Shown one piece after another: positions 25,865 to 35,063 of a stretch of 64,000 bases of DNA. The stretch is taken from contig NZ_AQXZ01000018.1 in assembly GCF_000380645.1 (NCBI RefSeq), positions 310,001 to 374,000 on the forward strand. The letters run 5' to 3'. A program made the position numbers and the translations under genes. Under the pieces are notes generated by a model that was not told the DNA's origin, ran no database searches, and worked only from the letters and a program-made list of their open reading frames with translations. Each line of letters begins with the position of its first letter. Position 1 is the stretch's first letter. The stretch is from Smaragdicoccus niigatensis DSM 44881 = NBRC 103563 (GTDB lineage Bacteria; Actinomycetota; Actinomycetes; Mycobacteriales; Mycobacteriaceae).

Positions 25865-28264
25865 TCACTGGTGCGCCATTGCGATGTTGAATCGCTCCTC
25901 CGGCCCGATCAGATGGTCGTTGTCGGCTTGCCCAACATCGATCTGCACCCACGCAATCTCGCCGGTGAATTGCTGACCGGTCGGGCCGTAGTCGGGCGAG
26001 CAAGGCGATCCGGTGTCGGCTCCGACATCGCAAGCCTCGTCGCACGAGTAGACCAAAGGTTGGGTCTGTTCGACGCGGCCGGAGCCGACTGCCTGGCCAT
26101 CGTAGTAGAGGGTCACGTCACCGCCTTTGGCTAATCCGCCGCCGTCGTAGGTGAACTCCATGCGGACCTGATGCGCGCCGGGTGTGAGTGGCTTGTCGGC
26201 GGTGATGAAGTAGTGCTCGATGCCAAAGAAGTTGTAACAGTACTTGGCTCGGTTGTCGTGCACGTAGAACGTCCAGCCCCCAGTGCTACCACCCTGGGTG
26301 ATAAGCACCCCGCTGGCGCCGGTTTCCGGCACAACCACACTGGCTGTCAACGAGTGCGACTTGTTCTTCACATTCACGACGCAGTTCTCGCTGACCCGCA
26401 TGCCAGCGAACAGTAACTGCGAATGACCCTGGATCAGGCTGGGCCGACCAGCCAAGCCGGCGTCGAAGCGTTCTACCGATCGGTCATCGAGAGGCACCAC
26501 GTTGTACTTCACTGCCTCAATCAGCCACAACCGCTGGAGCTCCGCCAGCTTCTCCGGGTTTTCCTTGGCGAGGTTGCGGGACTGAGTCCAGTCGTCTGGG
26601 GCATAGAGCTCCCAGATGTCCTCGGCGAAGGGATGGGCGTCGAACAACCACGGTGTGCGGTGTTTTGTCACAGCGGTCCAGCCTTGGTGATACACACCGC
26701 GGTTGCCCATGATCTCGAAGTACTGCACTTGATGGTTTTCGGGGGCGCTGCCGTCGCGGAGCATGGCGAGCATGCTGAATCCCTCGATCGGCGCCTGCTG
26801 GATACCGTTGACGAACAACGGCGCGGGCAGTCCGGCAGCCTCCAGCAGTGTGGGTGCGACGTCGATCACGTGGTGGAAGTGATTGCGCGTCACCCCGCGA
26901 TCGGTGAAACCCTTCGGCCAGTGCACGATGGTGCCGTTGCGCGTGCCGCCCCAGTGCGAGGCGACCTGCTTGGTCCACTGGTACGGCGTGCACATGGCGT
27001 GTGCCCACCCCACGGCGTAGTGGTTGTAGGCATTCGGGGTGCCGAAATCGTCGATCTTGGACAGTAGGAACTCGGTGGATTCGATGCCGCTCATGCCGTT
27101 GAGCGTGACCATTTCGTTGAAGCAACCGTTGGGAGTGCCCTCCGCCGAGGCGCCGTTGTCGCCGATGATGTAGATAATCAGGGTGTTCTCGAGCACGCCG
27201 AGATCGGCGATGGAGTCGACTATGCGTCCAACCTCGTGATCTACCTGTTCCAGGAACCCGGCGTAGATCTCCATCTGACGCGCCAGCACCGGCTTGAGAT
27301 CGGCCGGCATGTCGTCCCAGGCGGGAATCTCGGCGTGGCGTTTTGTCAACTCGGCGTCTGCGGGGATGACACCGAGTTCCTTCTGACGCGCAAAGATCTG
27401 CTCCCGTTGCGCATCCCAACCGTCGCCGAACTTTCCGCGATACTTGTCCGACCATTCCTTGGGCACGTGGTGCGGTGCATGCGTTGCGCCAGGCGCGAAG
27501 TACATGAAGAACGGCTTGTCTGGGGCGAGTGCCTTCTGCTGACGGACCCACGTGATCGCGTGCTCGGCAAGGTCCTCGGTGAGCGTGTAACCCTCCTCCG
27601 GCGACTTGTGTGGTTCGACCGGTGCGGTGCCCTCGAAAAGCCCTGGGTAGTACTGGTTCGCCTCACCTCCGATAAAGCCATAGAAGTACTCGAAACCCGA
27701 TCCAGTAGGCCACTGATTGAACGGTCCGACCGGCGATACCTCCCACACCGGCACCTCATGGCACTTACCGAACTGGGCTGTCGAATACCCGTTGAGTTTC
27801 AGCGTTTCGGCGATGGGTGCCTTGTTCTTGGGGCGGACGCTGCAGTTGCCGGGCGCGGAGGTCGCGATTTCTGTGACGCCGCCCATGCCCACCGAATGGT
27901 GATTGCGCCCAGTGAGCATTGCCTGCCGGGTTGGTGAGCACAGCGCCGTCGTGTGAAAGCGATTCAGCTTCACGCCGCCGGCCGCCAACCGATCGGCCAC
28001 CGGGGTATTGCACGGGCCTCCGAAGGCGGACGACGCGCCGAAACCAACGTCATCGAGGAGAACGACGAGAATATTTGGCGCCTCCGGCGGCGGACGCAGT
28101 GTCGTTATCGGCGGATACTTGGTATTCGGGTCCCGGGCATCGTAGGTCGTCAGACCGACGTGTTGGCGATCGGGAATCGGCAGAACATGCCGACTCATGT
28201 CGGGTTTTGTCGGCGCTGCACCGACGTTTTTTGCTTCACCGTTGCTTTGCGCCGACTTTTCCAT
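25865..28264 (-). CDS. Sulfatase, AtsA-like arylsulfatase
   Basis: A 799-residue type I sulfatase. The calcium-binding motif LLDDVGFG is near residue 69. Cys109 in ALCSPTRQAMLTGR is the CxPxR site that a formylglycine-generating enzyme must convert to formylglycine; no such enzyme is encoded in the window. A C-terminal beta-sandwich of about 180 residues includes VYSCDEACDVG. The length and layout match mycobacterial AtsA-type proteins. The open frame runs 124 codons further upstream, but ATG 28264 (MEKSAQSN) after a G-rich site fits the family. No signal peptide, so probably cytoplasmic. Confidence 0.9.
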   Translation of the reverse strand: MEKSAQSNGEAKNVGAAPTKPDMSRHVLPIPDRQHVGLTTYDARDPNTKYPPITTLRPPPEAPNILVVLLDDVGFGASSAFGGPCNTPVADRLAAGGVKLNRFHTTALCSPTRQAMLTGRNHHSVGMGGVTEIATSAPGNCSVRPKNKAPIAETLKLNGYSTAQFGKCHEVPVWEVSPVGPFNQWPTGSGFEYFYGFIGGEANQYYPGLFEGTAPVEPHKSPEEGYTLTEDLAEHAITWVRQQKALAPDKPFFMYFAPGATHAPHHVPKEWSDKYRGKFGDGWDAQREQIFARQKELGVIPADAELTKRHAEIPAWDDMPADLKPVLARQMEIYAGFLEQVDHEVGRIVDSIADLGVLENTLIIYIIGDNGASAEGTPNGCFNEMVTLNGMSGIESTEFLLSKIDDFGTPNAYNHYAVGWAHAMCTPYQWTKQVASHWGGTRNGTIVHWPKGFTDRGVTRNHFHHVIDVAPTLLEAAGLPAPLFVNGIQQAPIEGFSMLAMLRDGSAPENHQVQYFEIMGNRGVYHQGWTAVTKHRTPWLFDAHPFAEDIWELYAPDDWTQSRNLAKENPEKLAELQRLWLIEAVKYNVVPLDDRSVERFDAGLAGRPSLIQGHSQLLFAGMRVSENCVVNVKNKSHSLTASVVVPETGASGVLITQGGSTGGWTFYVHDNRAKYCYNFFGIEHYFITADKPLTPGAHQVRMEFTYDGGGLAKGGDVTLYYDGQAVGSGRVEQTQPLVYSCDEACDVGADTGSPCSPDYGPTGQQFTGEIAWVQIDVGQADNDHLIGPEERFNIAMAHQ

Positions 28265-28481
28265 CGCTCGCCCCCCGTGCAGGACTCCCGAATTCGACGC
28301 TACTCTTGGAAATAACTGGGGACAAACAGATTCCGGCCCGGATTTGGTCGAAACAACATCGACCTTTTCCTGACAATTTGGTAACTCTGGGCGAGGGAGT
28401 ATTAATTCATTGCGACTGTTGATTTCCGTCGCAGCAGCTACATATTCGTTCTTGGCGAATTCAACGATCGCCCGTGATGAC

Positions 28482-29120
28482 CTAACCCGGTTCGGGAGCG
28501 AAAGCCGCCAGCGCTGCCGTGGCCGCCCCGAGGACGAATGTCCGGTAGTACTCGAGAACGCGCTTTCTGGGGACTCGCGGGTTTTGGAACCACCATCGGC
28601 CAAGCTGCTCTGAGATACCCGAGATCGCATAGGCAAGTGCGTGCGCCTGCTCCACTCCCAACGCGGGTGCGGTTTCTCGGACAGCCGTAGCGATACGGTC
28701 GGTCGTTCGGGTTTTCAGCAGCGCCAGTTCTGTGGCGACTTCGGCGTTGAGACCCGCCGACGCGGAGAAGACAAGTGCCCAGCGCTGCGGACTGCGCTTG
28801 ATGAGATCGAAGTATGGACTGCCGCCGGCCTCGATGCGTTCAGTCAGCTCCGGCCCGGCCTTCTGCAACGAAATGCGCACCGCTTCATCGAGTTCGGTAC
28901 GAGCGCGGCGGGCACACGCGAGGAACACTCCCTCTCGAGAGCCGTGGTACTGGTAGATGATCGGGCGGGTGACTCCCGCAGCCTTGGCGATGTCCTCGAG
29001 CGTGACGCCCTCCAGACCACGCTCGGCGAACAGGTTCTCGGCAACGTCGAGGATCTGCTGCTCGCGCTGATACGCGGTGAGGCGCTTACGACGCGGAGCG
29101 TCCGACTGGGCCGTAGTCAC
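28482..29120 (-). CDS. TetR family regulator upstream of sulfatase and yhgE
   Basis: A 212-residue TetR repressor with helix-turn-helix DIAKAAGVTRPIIYQYHGSREGVF at about residues 42-65. The start is GTG 29120 after GGGAGAA. It lies 217 bp upstream of the sulfatase on the same strand and is divergent from the YhgE gene. A CGCAAGTTACT site upstream of its own start and CGTAAGTTACG before yhgE suggest it represses itself and the YhgE membrane protein. Confidence 0.88.
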   Translation of the reverse strand: MTTAQSDAPRRKRLTAYQREQQILDVAENLFAERGLEGVTLEDIAKAAGVTRPIIYQYHGSREGVFLACARRARTELDEAVRISLQKAGPELTERIEAGGSPYFDLIKRSPQRWALVFSASAGLNAEVATELALLKTRTTDRIATAVRETAPALGVEQAHALAYAISGISEQLGRWWFQNPRVPRKRVLEYYRTFVLGAATAALAAFAPEPG

Positions 29121-29161
29121 GCATTCTCCCTAGGTAAAGCCGGATGCTCGTAGCTACAGAT

Positions 29162-29172
29162 AGTAACTTGCG
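29162..29172 (-). promoter_or_regulatory. Candidate TetR operator at the TetR promoter
   Basis: On the minus strand this reads CGCAAGTTACT, about 42 bp upstream of the TetR start. It matches the element before yhgE at 9 of 11 positions. The position fits autoregulation. It is assigned by similarity between the two sites only. Confidence 0.4.
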
Positions 29173-29557
29173 AAACACGTTGACTGGGTTGGCAATTTAG
29201 GTACCTGAGTCGAAACTGCCTGTCCAGCGCGCAAAGTGAGGGCTTCTCGGCCTCAACCGTTGTTACGGACCGTATAGATCAACGAGTCTGGCACCTCGAT
29301 CATGCCTGGCCGTCTGACCAACCGTTCGCAGTGGGGCGGAAACGCCCGCTCCGGAACCATCTAGACCGTAACTTTCGCCCAAGTTTGTCGTGTGGGATAT
29401 GTCATCGATCGGTTGGCTTGTCTACTACTTTTGAACTCTATTGCACACGAACATCTTTCGACCTCAAAGTCGCATTTGATGGCCCCTGCGACCGCCCGCC
29501 CGCTGTTGAAAATCAGCGCTCTCAAGATCAGCAATGCGCCGCCCTAACTTTACATTC

Positions 29558-29568
29558 CGTAAGTTACG
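29558..29568 (+). promoter_or_regulatory. Candidate TetR operator upstream of yhgE
   Basis: CGTAAGTTACG is an 11-bp palindrome with a single central base, about 66 bp upstream of the 12-codon leader of yhgE. It is related to the site at 29162-29172. The core GTAAGTTAC also occurs, inverted, in the operator region of another TetR at 57260-57268. Confidence 0.5.
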
Positions 29569-29633
29569 TAATAGAAATCACGGCGACAGGGTGGTTGTGA
29601 CCCGCCCCACCAACCTACGGAAGGAACGTCGTC

Positions 29634-29672
29634 ATGCCGGAGCAAACGCTTGATCGGAGGGCTCGATCATGA
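29634..29672 (+). CDS. Possible 12-residue leader peptide coupled to yhgE
   Basis: ATG 29634 after AAGGA starts MPEQTLDRRARS and stops at TGA 29670-29672, overlapping the yhgE ATG at 29669 (ATGA). The ribosome site of yhgE (GGAGGG) lies inside this mini-ORF, so ribosomes finishing the leader could re-initiate on yhgE. The peptide itself has no recognisable feature. Confidence 0.35.
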   Translation: MPEQTLDRRARS

Positions 29673-31333
29673 AAACCGAGCCCAGTCGCGTCCAACGGTC
29701 GCGAATCTTCCGATTGATCCTCGCGGTTCTGGTCACCGCCCCACTCGCGTTCTCCGCGGTCTACATGTGGGTGATGTGGGACCCGACCAAGCTGGTGAAC
29801 CAGATGCCGGTCGCGATCGTGAACCAAGACCAGCCGTTCGGCTCGGGCGATGATCGGGTCAGCGCCGGCGCCGAGGTCACCAAGAACCTCGTCGACTCGC
29901 AAGCGCTCGGGTTCGAGGCGACCGATGAGCGCACCGCCATGGCGGGACTGGCCAGCGGTCACTACTACTTCGTGATCAAGATTCCCAAGGAATTCAGCAC
30001 GACCCTGGGCCTGATCGGTAAGTCGACGGCCGCCCCCGCGCTCATCACCGTGGTCTACAACGACAACAACACGATCAAGGCTTCGCAGATCGGTGACGTG
30101 GCGATGAGTCGCATCAACGCCGCCGTTCTCGAGGGGGTGTCGAGCAGTGCTGTCGGCAAGATGGTCGACGGCGTTGACAAGCTCGGTTCGGGCTTGAAGC
30201 GAGCGGCCGACGGTTCCGGTCAGCTCGCGGATGGCACGCACCAACTGGCCGACGGAATGAGACAGTTGCAGGCCGGAACCGATCAGCTCGGTGACGGCGC
30301 ACGTCAGGTGGCGGACGGTATCGAGCAGCTGGTGGGCTGGGCCAACAGCCCGCCGATGATCGCCCTCGTGCAGCAGCTCAAGGCAATGCCGATCCAGCCG
30401 CCGGGAGTCAAGGAACTCGTGGATCTTCTCGATGGCCTACAGCGTCTTCAGGCTGGCAGCCGCGAGATCGCCAACCAGCTGCTGGACCCGAACAAGGAAT
30501 ACCGCGGCGGAGTCAACAAGCTCACCGACGGAATGGCGCTGGCCGACGATGGCGCGACCCAGCTCGCCACCGGTCTGGGAGACGGGGCCAAGCAGGTTCC
30601 CGATCTCAGCGACAAGCAGACGCGCGACAGCCTGGCGAAGCTTCTGGCCACACCGGTCAAGGGAGATGCGAAGTTCATTGCGCGAGCGCAGTTCGCCGGA
30701 CCTGGTGCCGAACCCCTGATGCTCGAACTGGCGTCCCTGCTCGCCGTCATCGTGGTGTTCATGTCCTTCCGGGCACGCCGCTACCTCACCGGCAACCACG
30801 AGCCGCTGACGGTACGGCAAGTCCTGCAGCGTGCGCGGGCGGTCTCGCTGATCAGCCTCGTGTCGGTGGGCGTCATCGGAAGTGCCATCTGGCTGAGCCT
30901 GACTCCGCACCCGAACCCGCACAGCTACCTCGCCGTGGTGGCCGTCACGACGGTCGCAACCCTGATGAACGTTGCGCTGACATCAGTGCTGTTCACGCTG
31001 TTTGGCTACGCAGGCGGCGCGCTCACCGCGCTCTCCTGGGGAATGCTTCAGCTGTTTGCCTTCGGCGGCGTGTGGATGGTCGAAACGTTGCCGGCACCGC
31101 TTCGGTGGTTGCACTACGTGACCCCGATGAGCGTTGTGCGGGACGGCATGATCTCCGCCTTCAACGGCGCTCCCGGGCTCGTGATCTCGCTCGTGGCGAT
31201 CGCCGCGATCGCGGGAGCAGCGGCGGCAATCAACCTGGTCGCTGTCCGCAAGGCGCGGAGCCGGTACGAGTCTCGCCTGACCGAATTGGCAACTGACGGC
31301 ACCGCACGCGGTGAGGTGATTGTCGTCGGCTAG
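29669..31333 (+). CDS. YhgE/Pip family membrane protein
   Basis: A 554-residue YhgE/Pip-type (ABC-2-like) membrane protein. One N-terminal helix (RLILAVLVTAPLAFSAVYMW) is followed by a large extracytoplasmic domain containing IVNQDQPFGSG and repeats of LADG-type heptads (QLADGTHQLADGMRQL, QLGDGARQVADGIEQL) at about 185-225. Five to six helices lie in the C-terminal half from about residue 350. Such proteins act in export or phage-receptor roles and accompany ABC or MmpL systems; no ATPase is adjacent here. The TetR upstream probably represses it. Confidence 0.87.
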   Translation: MKTEPSRVQRSRIFRLILAVLVTAPLAFSAVYMWVMWDPTKLVNQMPVAIVNQDQPFGSGDDRVSAGAEVTKNLVDSQALGFEATDERTAMAGLASGHYYFVIKIPKEFSTTLGLIGKSTAAPALITVVYNDNNTIKASQIGDVAMSRINAAVLEGVSSSAVGKMVDGVDKLGSGLKRAADGSGQLADGTHQLADGMRQLQAGTDQLGDGARQVADGIEQLVGWANSPPMIALVQQLKAMPIQPPGVKELVDLLDGLQRLQAGSREIANQLLDPNKEYRGGVNKLTDGMALADDGATQLATGLGDGAKQVPDLSDKQTRDSLAKLLATPVKGDAKFIARAQFAGPGAEPLMLELASLLAVIVVFMSFRARRYLTGNHEPLTVRQVLQRARAVSLISLVSVGVIGSAIWLSLTPHPNPHSYLAVVAVTTVATLMNVALTSVLFTLFGYAGGALTALSWGMLQLFAFGGVWMVETLPAPLRWLHYVTPMSVVRDGMISAFNGAPGLVISLVAIAAIAGAAAAINLVAVRKARSRYESRLTELATDGTARGEVIVVG

Positions 31334-31346
31334 ACGAGTCGATTGA

Positions 31347-31386
31347 CGCTGCCCGACTCCGCCCGATTGGGTGGGGTCGGGCAGCG
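31347..31386. terminator. Bidirectional terminator between yhgE and a small membrane gene
   Basis: An 11-bp perfect stem (CGCTGCCCGAC at 31347-31357 with GTCGGGCAGCG at 31376-31386) closes an 18-base loop that can pair internally (GCCC with GGGT-like). It lies directly between the stops of two convergent genes. Confidence 0.7.
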
Positions 31387-31620
31387 CTATTCGTCGGAAG
31401 GGCGTTCGCTTGACCGTCGAGGCGCGAAATAGATGATCGTCGCGGCACCGAGAAGGCTGACCGTCACCAGCAGCAAGGGTGCGAGTTGAAGGACGCTGAC
31501 GAGCGTCACGAGCGGTCCGACGAACATGAGTCCGAACATCACCCACGCCACCACTCGGTGCTTGTGCGGGCGTCGCAGCGGTTCGTCATCCGCGATCAAC
31601 AAATCGTCGTGATCAGTCAT
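31387..31620 (-). CDS. Small membrane protein with two helices (77 aa)
   Basis: A 77-residue protein. A charged N-terminus (MTDHDDLLIADDEPLRRPHKH) precedes two hydrophobic segments, VVAWVMFGLMFVGPLVTLVSVL and LAPLLLVTVSLLGAATIIYF, with a basic tail RRSSERPSDE. The start at 31620 is chosen because GGAGG precedes it and the upstream part of the frame looks non-coding. The family is unknown. Confidence 0.65.
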   Translation of the reverse strand: MTDHDDLLIADDEPLRRPHKHRVVAWVMFGLMFVGPLVTLVSVLQLAPLLLVTVSLLGAATIIYFAPRRSSERPSDE

Positions 31621-31725
31621 CACCTCCGAACGTATCGGAAATCGGTGTGCCGGTAGGCGACGTGACGGACGCCACGCGAGATGCCAGACTCGACAACGGG
31701 ACTCATCCACGAGCGAGGAGAAACC

Positions 31726-32829
31726 GTGCAGCAGGTAAAGGCCGTCATCGCACGCACCAAGGACGCGCCCGTAGAACTTGTCACGATCAACGTGCCCGAC
31801 CCTGGACCCGGCGAAGCGCTGGTGAAAGTGCAGGCCTGCGGTGTTTGCCACACCGACCTGCATTACCGCGAGGGTGGCATCAACGACGATTTTCCGTTCC
31901 TGCTGGGTCATGAGGCCGCCGGAGTTGTCGAGAGCGTGGGTGACGACGTCACAGGCGTCGCGCCGGGCGACTTCGTGGTCCTGAACTGGCGCGCCGTTTG
32001 CGGGAACTGTCGGGCCTGTCGTCGCGGTCAGCCCCAGTACTGCTTCTCGACGTTCAACGCCGCCCAGAAGATGACCCTCGAAGACGGAACAGAGCTCTCG
32101 CCTGCGCTCGGGATCGGTGCGTTTGCGGAGAAGACCCTGGTGGCCGCTGGCCAGTGCACGAAAGTCGATCCAGAGGCCCGGCCCGCCGCGGTCGGGCTGC
32201 TCGGATGCGGTGTCATGGCTGGGCTCGGCGCAGCGATGAACACCGGCGGCGCGACCCGCGGCAAATCAGTTGCGGTCATCGGATGTGGGGGAGTCGGAGT
32301 CGCCGCCGTGGCGGGTGCAGCCTTGGCGGGCGCGAGCCCGATCATCGCGGTCGACATCGACGCCGCAAAGCTGGAGGCCGCCAAGAAACTGGGCGCCACG
32401 CACACCGTCGACTCGAGCACGACCGATCCGGTCGACGCCATCCGCGAGATATGCGCGCAGACGTACGCCGGTGCAGAGGGTGCGGACGTCGTCATCGAAG
32501 CTGTCGGGCGGCCGGAGACCTGGAAGCAGGCGTTCTATGCGCGCGACCTCGCCGGCACGGCAGTGCTCGTGGGGGTTCCGAGACCAGACATGAAGGTCCC
32601 GGACCTGCCGCTCATCGACCTGTTCAGCCGCGGCGGCACCCTGAAGTCGAGCTGGTATGGCGATTGCTTGCCGAGCCGCGACTTTCCGATGCTCGTCGAA
32701 CTCTATCGACAGGGCCGCCTCGACCTCGACGCGTTCGTCACCGAGGAGATCGCGATCGGCGACGTCGAGGCCGCGTTCGAACGAATGCATCACGGCAACG
32801 TCCTGCGCTCGGTGGTCGTGTTCGAGTGA
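31726..32829 (+). CDS. mscR: S-(hydroxymethyl)mycothiol dehydrogenase
   Basis: A 367-residue zinc-dependent alcohol dehydrogenase that oxidises S-hydroxymethyl-mycothiol in formaldehyde detoxification and can reduce S-nitrosomycothiol. The catalytic zinc ligands are in ACGVCHTD (Cys38) and GHEAAG; the structural zinc loop [15 protein letters not shown] lies at about 93-107; the NAD-binding motif is [10 protein letters not shown]. The start is GTG 31726 after GAGGAG. The overlap with a metallo-hydrolase (GTGA) reproduces the mscR/Rv2260-type pair of mycobacteria and identifies a mycothiol-making actinobacterium. Confidence 0.92.
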   Translation: MQQVKAVIARTKDAPVELVTINVPDPGPGEALVKVQACGVCHTDLHYREGGINDDFPFLLGHEAAGVVESVGDDVTGVAPGDFVVLNWRAVCGNCRACRRGQPQYCFSTFNAAQKMTLEDGTELSPALGIGAFAEKTLVAAGQCTKVDPEARPAAVGLLGCGVMAGLGAAMNTGGATRGKSVAVIGCGGVGVAAVAGAALAGASPIIAVDIDAAKLEAAKKLGATHTVDSSTTDPVDAIREICAQTYAGAEGADVVIEAVGRPETWKQAFYARDLAGTAVLVGVPRPDMKVPDLPLIDLFSRGGTLKSSWYGDCLPSRDFPMLVELYRQGRLDLDAFVTEEIAIGDVEAAFERMHHGNVLRSVVVFE

Positions 32830-33437
32830 CCGCGCGTATCGACCATGCCGTCACCTCCGGAACGTTCAGTCTCGACGGTCAGACGTTCGACGTCGACAAC
32901 AACGTGTGGATAGTCGGCGACGACGAGGAGTGCATCGTCATCGACGCGCCGCACTCGGTTGACGCCATCCTGGCCGCGGTCGGTGATCGGGTGGTCAAGG
33001 CGATCGTCTGCACACATGCTCACGACGACCATGTCCGTGTCGCACCTGCATTGCGTGAGCAGACGGCGGCCCCGATCCTGCTGCACCCCGCGGACCGGCC
33101 GCTGTGGGAGTTGACCCACGGCACCGAAATCGGTTGGGATGCAGACCTATCCGACGGGCAGACGATCCAGGTAGGCGGTACCTCGCTGACGGTGCTGCAC
33201 ACGCCAGGTCATGCACCTGGCGCGGTGTGCCTGTATGCGCCAGAACTCGGAGCCGTCTTCACCGGCGACACCCTGTTTCACGGCGGGCCAGGTGCGACGG
33301 GTCGATCGTTCAGCGACCGCCCGACGATCGAGGCTTCGATCCGATCTGTGCTATTCGCCCTTCCACCGGAGACGGTCGTGCACACCGGCCACGGCGAGGA
33401 CACGACGATCGGCGCGGAACGGGCGATTCTCGACTAG
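32826..33437 (+). CDS. Metallo-beta-lactamase fold hydrolase paired with mscR
   Basis: A 203-residue MBL-fold hydrolase. THAHDDH near residue 63 provides the HxHxDH metal ligands; further ligands are in HTPGHAPG and the Asp of FTGDTLF, and [11 protein letters not shown] is the terminal His. Its GTG start overlaps the mscR stop. The pairing suggests it hydrolyses the formyl-mycothiol product, as proposed for such partners. Confidence 0.9.
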   Translation: MTARIDHAVTSGTFSLDGQTFDVDNNVWIVGDDEECIVIDAPHSVDAILAAVGDRVVKAIVCTHAHDDHVRVAPALREQTAAPILLHPADRPLWELTHGTEIGWDADLSDGQTIQVGGTSLTVLHTPGHAPGAVCLYAPELGAVFTGDTLFHGGPGATGRSFSDRPTIEASIRSVLFALPPETVVHTGHGEDTTIGAERAILD

Positions 33438-33610
33438 GTAGCCGCGCCACCTGGTTCGTCACCGCCGACGTCCAACTCCTGGCGATCGTGCTCCGCGATG
33501 CGCCGCTGAACGCGCGGGTCATTGGCCGGCAAGAACCAGAATTGGCTCGCGAAAGCGTCCCGCTCGGCCTGTATGAGTGCGCTCGATTTTGCTAGCCGTC
33601 GCGGTTTCAT
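33434..33610 (-). CDS. Small hypothetical protein (58 aa)
   Basis: A 58-residue ORF starting at ATG 33610 with a strong ribosome site (CGGAGG, 5 bases upstream). The sequence starts MKPRRLAKSSALIQAERDAF and contains FWFLPANDPRVQRRIAEHDRQE, suggesting two amphipathic helices joined by an aromatic segment. It overlaps the end of the convergent MBL gene by 4 bp. The family is not recognised. It fills what would otherwise be a 300-bp gap before the permease. Confidence 0.5.
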   Translation of the reverse strand: MKPRRLAKSSALIQAERDAFASQFWFLPANDPRVQRRIAEHDRQELDVGGDEPGGAAT

Positions 33611-33737
33611 CGTGGCCTCCGAGCTTGCTGTTCCCTCTACGAAAAGCCTTGTTCGCGCGCGCACTCCACCCATCGTGGCGTTCACTGAATCTCCATCCGT
33701 GATAGCTCGGAGCAGTTCGCTCGATACTGTTCGTTGT

Positions 33738-35063
33738 GTGATCGTGCGAATTCCGCGCTGGAGCATCGCCGGAGACGGAAAGTCGATTCCAACGGGTTCA
33801 TTCGTGGCGCCGGACCAGCGGCTGAGTTGGCCGCGGACCGTGGGAATCGGCATGCAGCATGTGATCGCGATGTTCGGCGCGACCTTGCTTGTCCCGACCA
33901 TCACGCACTTTCCGGTGACCACGACCCTGTTCTTCTCGGGTATCGGCACCGCACTGTTCCTGCTCATCACCCACGGCCGGGTGCCCAGTTACCTCGGATC
34001 GTCGTTCGCCTTCATCGCCCCGCTCACCGCGTCGTCTGCCGCCGGACCCGCGGCCCAACTCGGAGCTGTCGCCGCAGTCGGGATTGTGCTGGTCGCGATC
34101 GGGTTCGCGGTTCGGGCGGCAGGTCCGCGCGTTCTCGACGCGACGATGCCGCCGATTGTCACCGGCGCGATCGTGGCGCTGATCGGCCTCAACCTCGCGC
34201 CCGCGGCAACTGGCTCATTCGAGAAGCAGCCGCTTATCGCAGCGATCACCCTCGGGGCAATTCTGCTGGTGACGGTGCTTTCCCGCGGATTGCTCGGTCG
34301 TCTCAGCATCCTGGTCGGGTCTGTGGTGGGGTGGGTCTTCGCCGCCGTCACCGGCGGACTGTCGCACGAACGTCTTGCCGCGATGCACAGCGCAGATTGG
34401 ATCGGACTACCGGAATTCCGCGCGCCGGCATTCCATCTGCCGACGATCTTGCTCGCGCTTCCGGTGGTCGTCGTGCTGGTGGCGGAGAACGTGGGGCATG
34501 TGAAGGCCGTGGCAACGATCACCGGAAAGTCGCTCGACAGCCTCGCCGGTACCGCGCTCGTCGCAGACGGAATCGCCACCACTCTCGCGGGGTTCGGAGG
34601 CGGCTCCGGAACCACGACATACGCCGAGAACATCGGGGTCATGGCGGCGACGAAGGTCTACTCAACCGCCGCCTACTGGGTCGCGGCGGCAACTGCGATT
34701 GCGTTGTCGTTCTCGCCGAAGTTCGGCGCCTTGGTGTTCACCATCCCCGACGGCGTGATCGGGGGAGCGACGCTCCTGTTGTACGGGCTCATCGGACTTC
34801 TCGGCGTGCGGATCTGGATGGATGCCCGCGTCGACCTCGGGGATCCCGTGAACCTGACAGTGGCTGCCGCAGCCGTCGTGGCCGGAATCGGCAACCTGAC
34901 TCTGACCGTCGGGAATGTGGAACTAGGTGGCATCGTCTGGGGTTCGGTCGGCATCCTCATCGGGTATCCGATCGCACGCCTGGCGCGACGTGAACATTCG
35001 TCAGAGGTCGGGGCGAACGGTCCGGATCGCCGCGGCCACCAAACGAACGATCTCGTCGAGTAG
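33738..35063 (+). CDS. Uracil/xanthine permease, NCS2 family
   Basis: A 441-residue nucleobase:cation symporter-2 protein with about 12-14 membrane segments. Hallmarks are GIGMQHVIAMFGATLLVPT near the N-terminus, the PSYLGSSFAFIAP motif, and the substrate-site region VLVAENVGHVKA followed by GFGGGSGTTTYAENIGVMA, where the Glu and Asn residues contact the base. The frame extends further upstream, but GTG 33738 gives the N-terminus (VIVRIPRWSIAGDGKSIP) that resembles actinobacterial relatives. Its 3' end overlaps the convergent TetR gene by 63 bp. Confidence 0.9.
   Translation: MIVRIPRWSIAGDGKSIPTGSFVAPDQRLSWPRTVGIGMQHVIAMFGATLLVPTITHFPVTTTLFFSGIGTALFLLITHGRVPSYLGSSFAFIAPLTASSAAGPAAQLGAVAAVGIVLVAIGFAVRAAGPRVLDATMPPIVTGAIVALIGLNLAPAATGSFEKQPLIAAITLGAILLVTVLSRGLLGRLSILVGSVVGWVFAAVTGGLSHERLAAMHSADWIGLPEFRAPAFHLPTILLALPVVVVLVAENVGHVKAVATITGKSLDSLAGTALVADGIATTLAGFGGGSGTTTYAENIGVMAATKVYSTAAYWVAAATAIALSFSPKFGALVFTIPDGVIGGATLLLYGLIGLLGVRIWMDARVDLGDPVNLTVAAAAVVAGIGNLTLTVGNVELGGIVWGSVGILIGYPIARLARREHSSEVGANGPDRRGHQTNDLVE

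Larger units (their letters stand above)
29121..29633. other. Intergenic region between TetR and yhgE
   Basis: 513 bp with relatively high A+T and no credible gene. It contains two related sites that read CGYAAGTTACK, one at each end near the divergent starts, listed separately. An 89-codon open frame at 29331-29600 lacks a ribosome site and has poor codon use, so I do not call it. Confidence 0.45.

Noticed and set aside
28265-28636. 124-codon N-terminal extension of the sulfatase
   Set aside because: It overlaps the TetR gene and has no conserved features. The internal ATG 28264 fits the family length.
29331-29600. An 89-codon ORF in the TetR/yhgE intergenic region
   Set aside because: No ribosome site, A+T-rich third positions and no recognisable protein features.
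33522-33737. N-terminal extension of the NCS2 permease by about 72 residues
   Set aside because: The extra region has no ribosome site and non-coding composition and overlaps the small minus-strand gene. The family starts close to GTG 33738.
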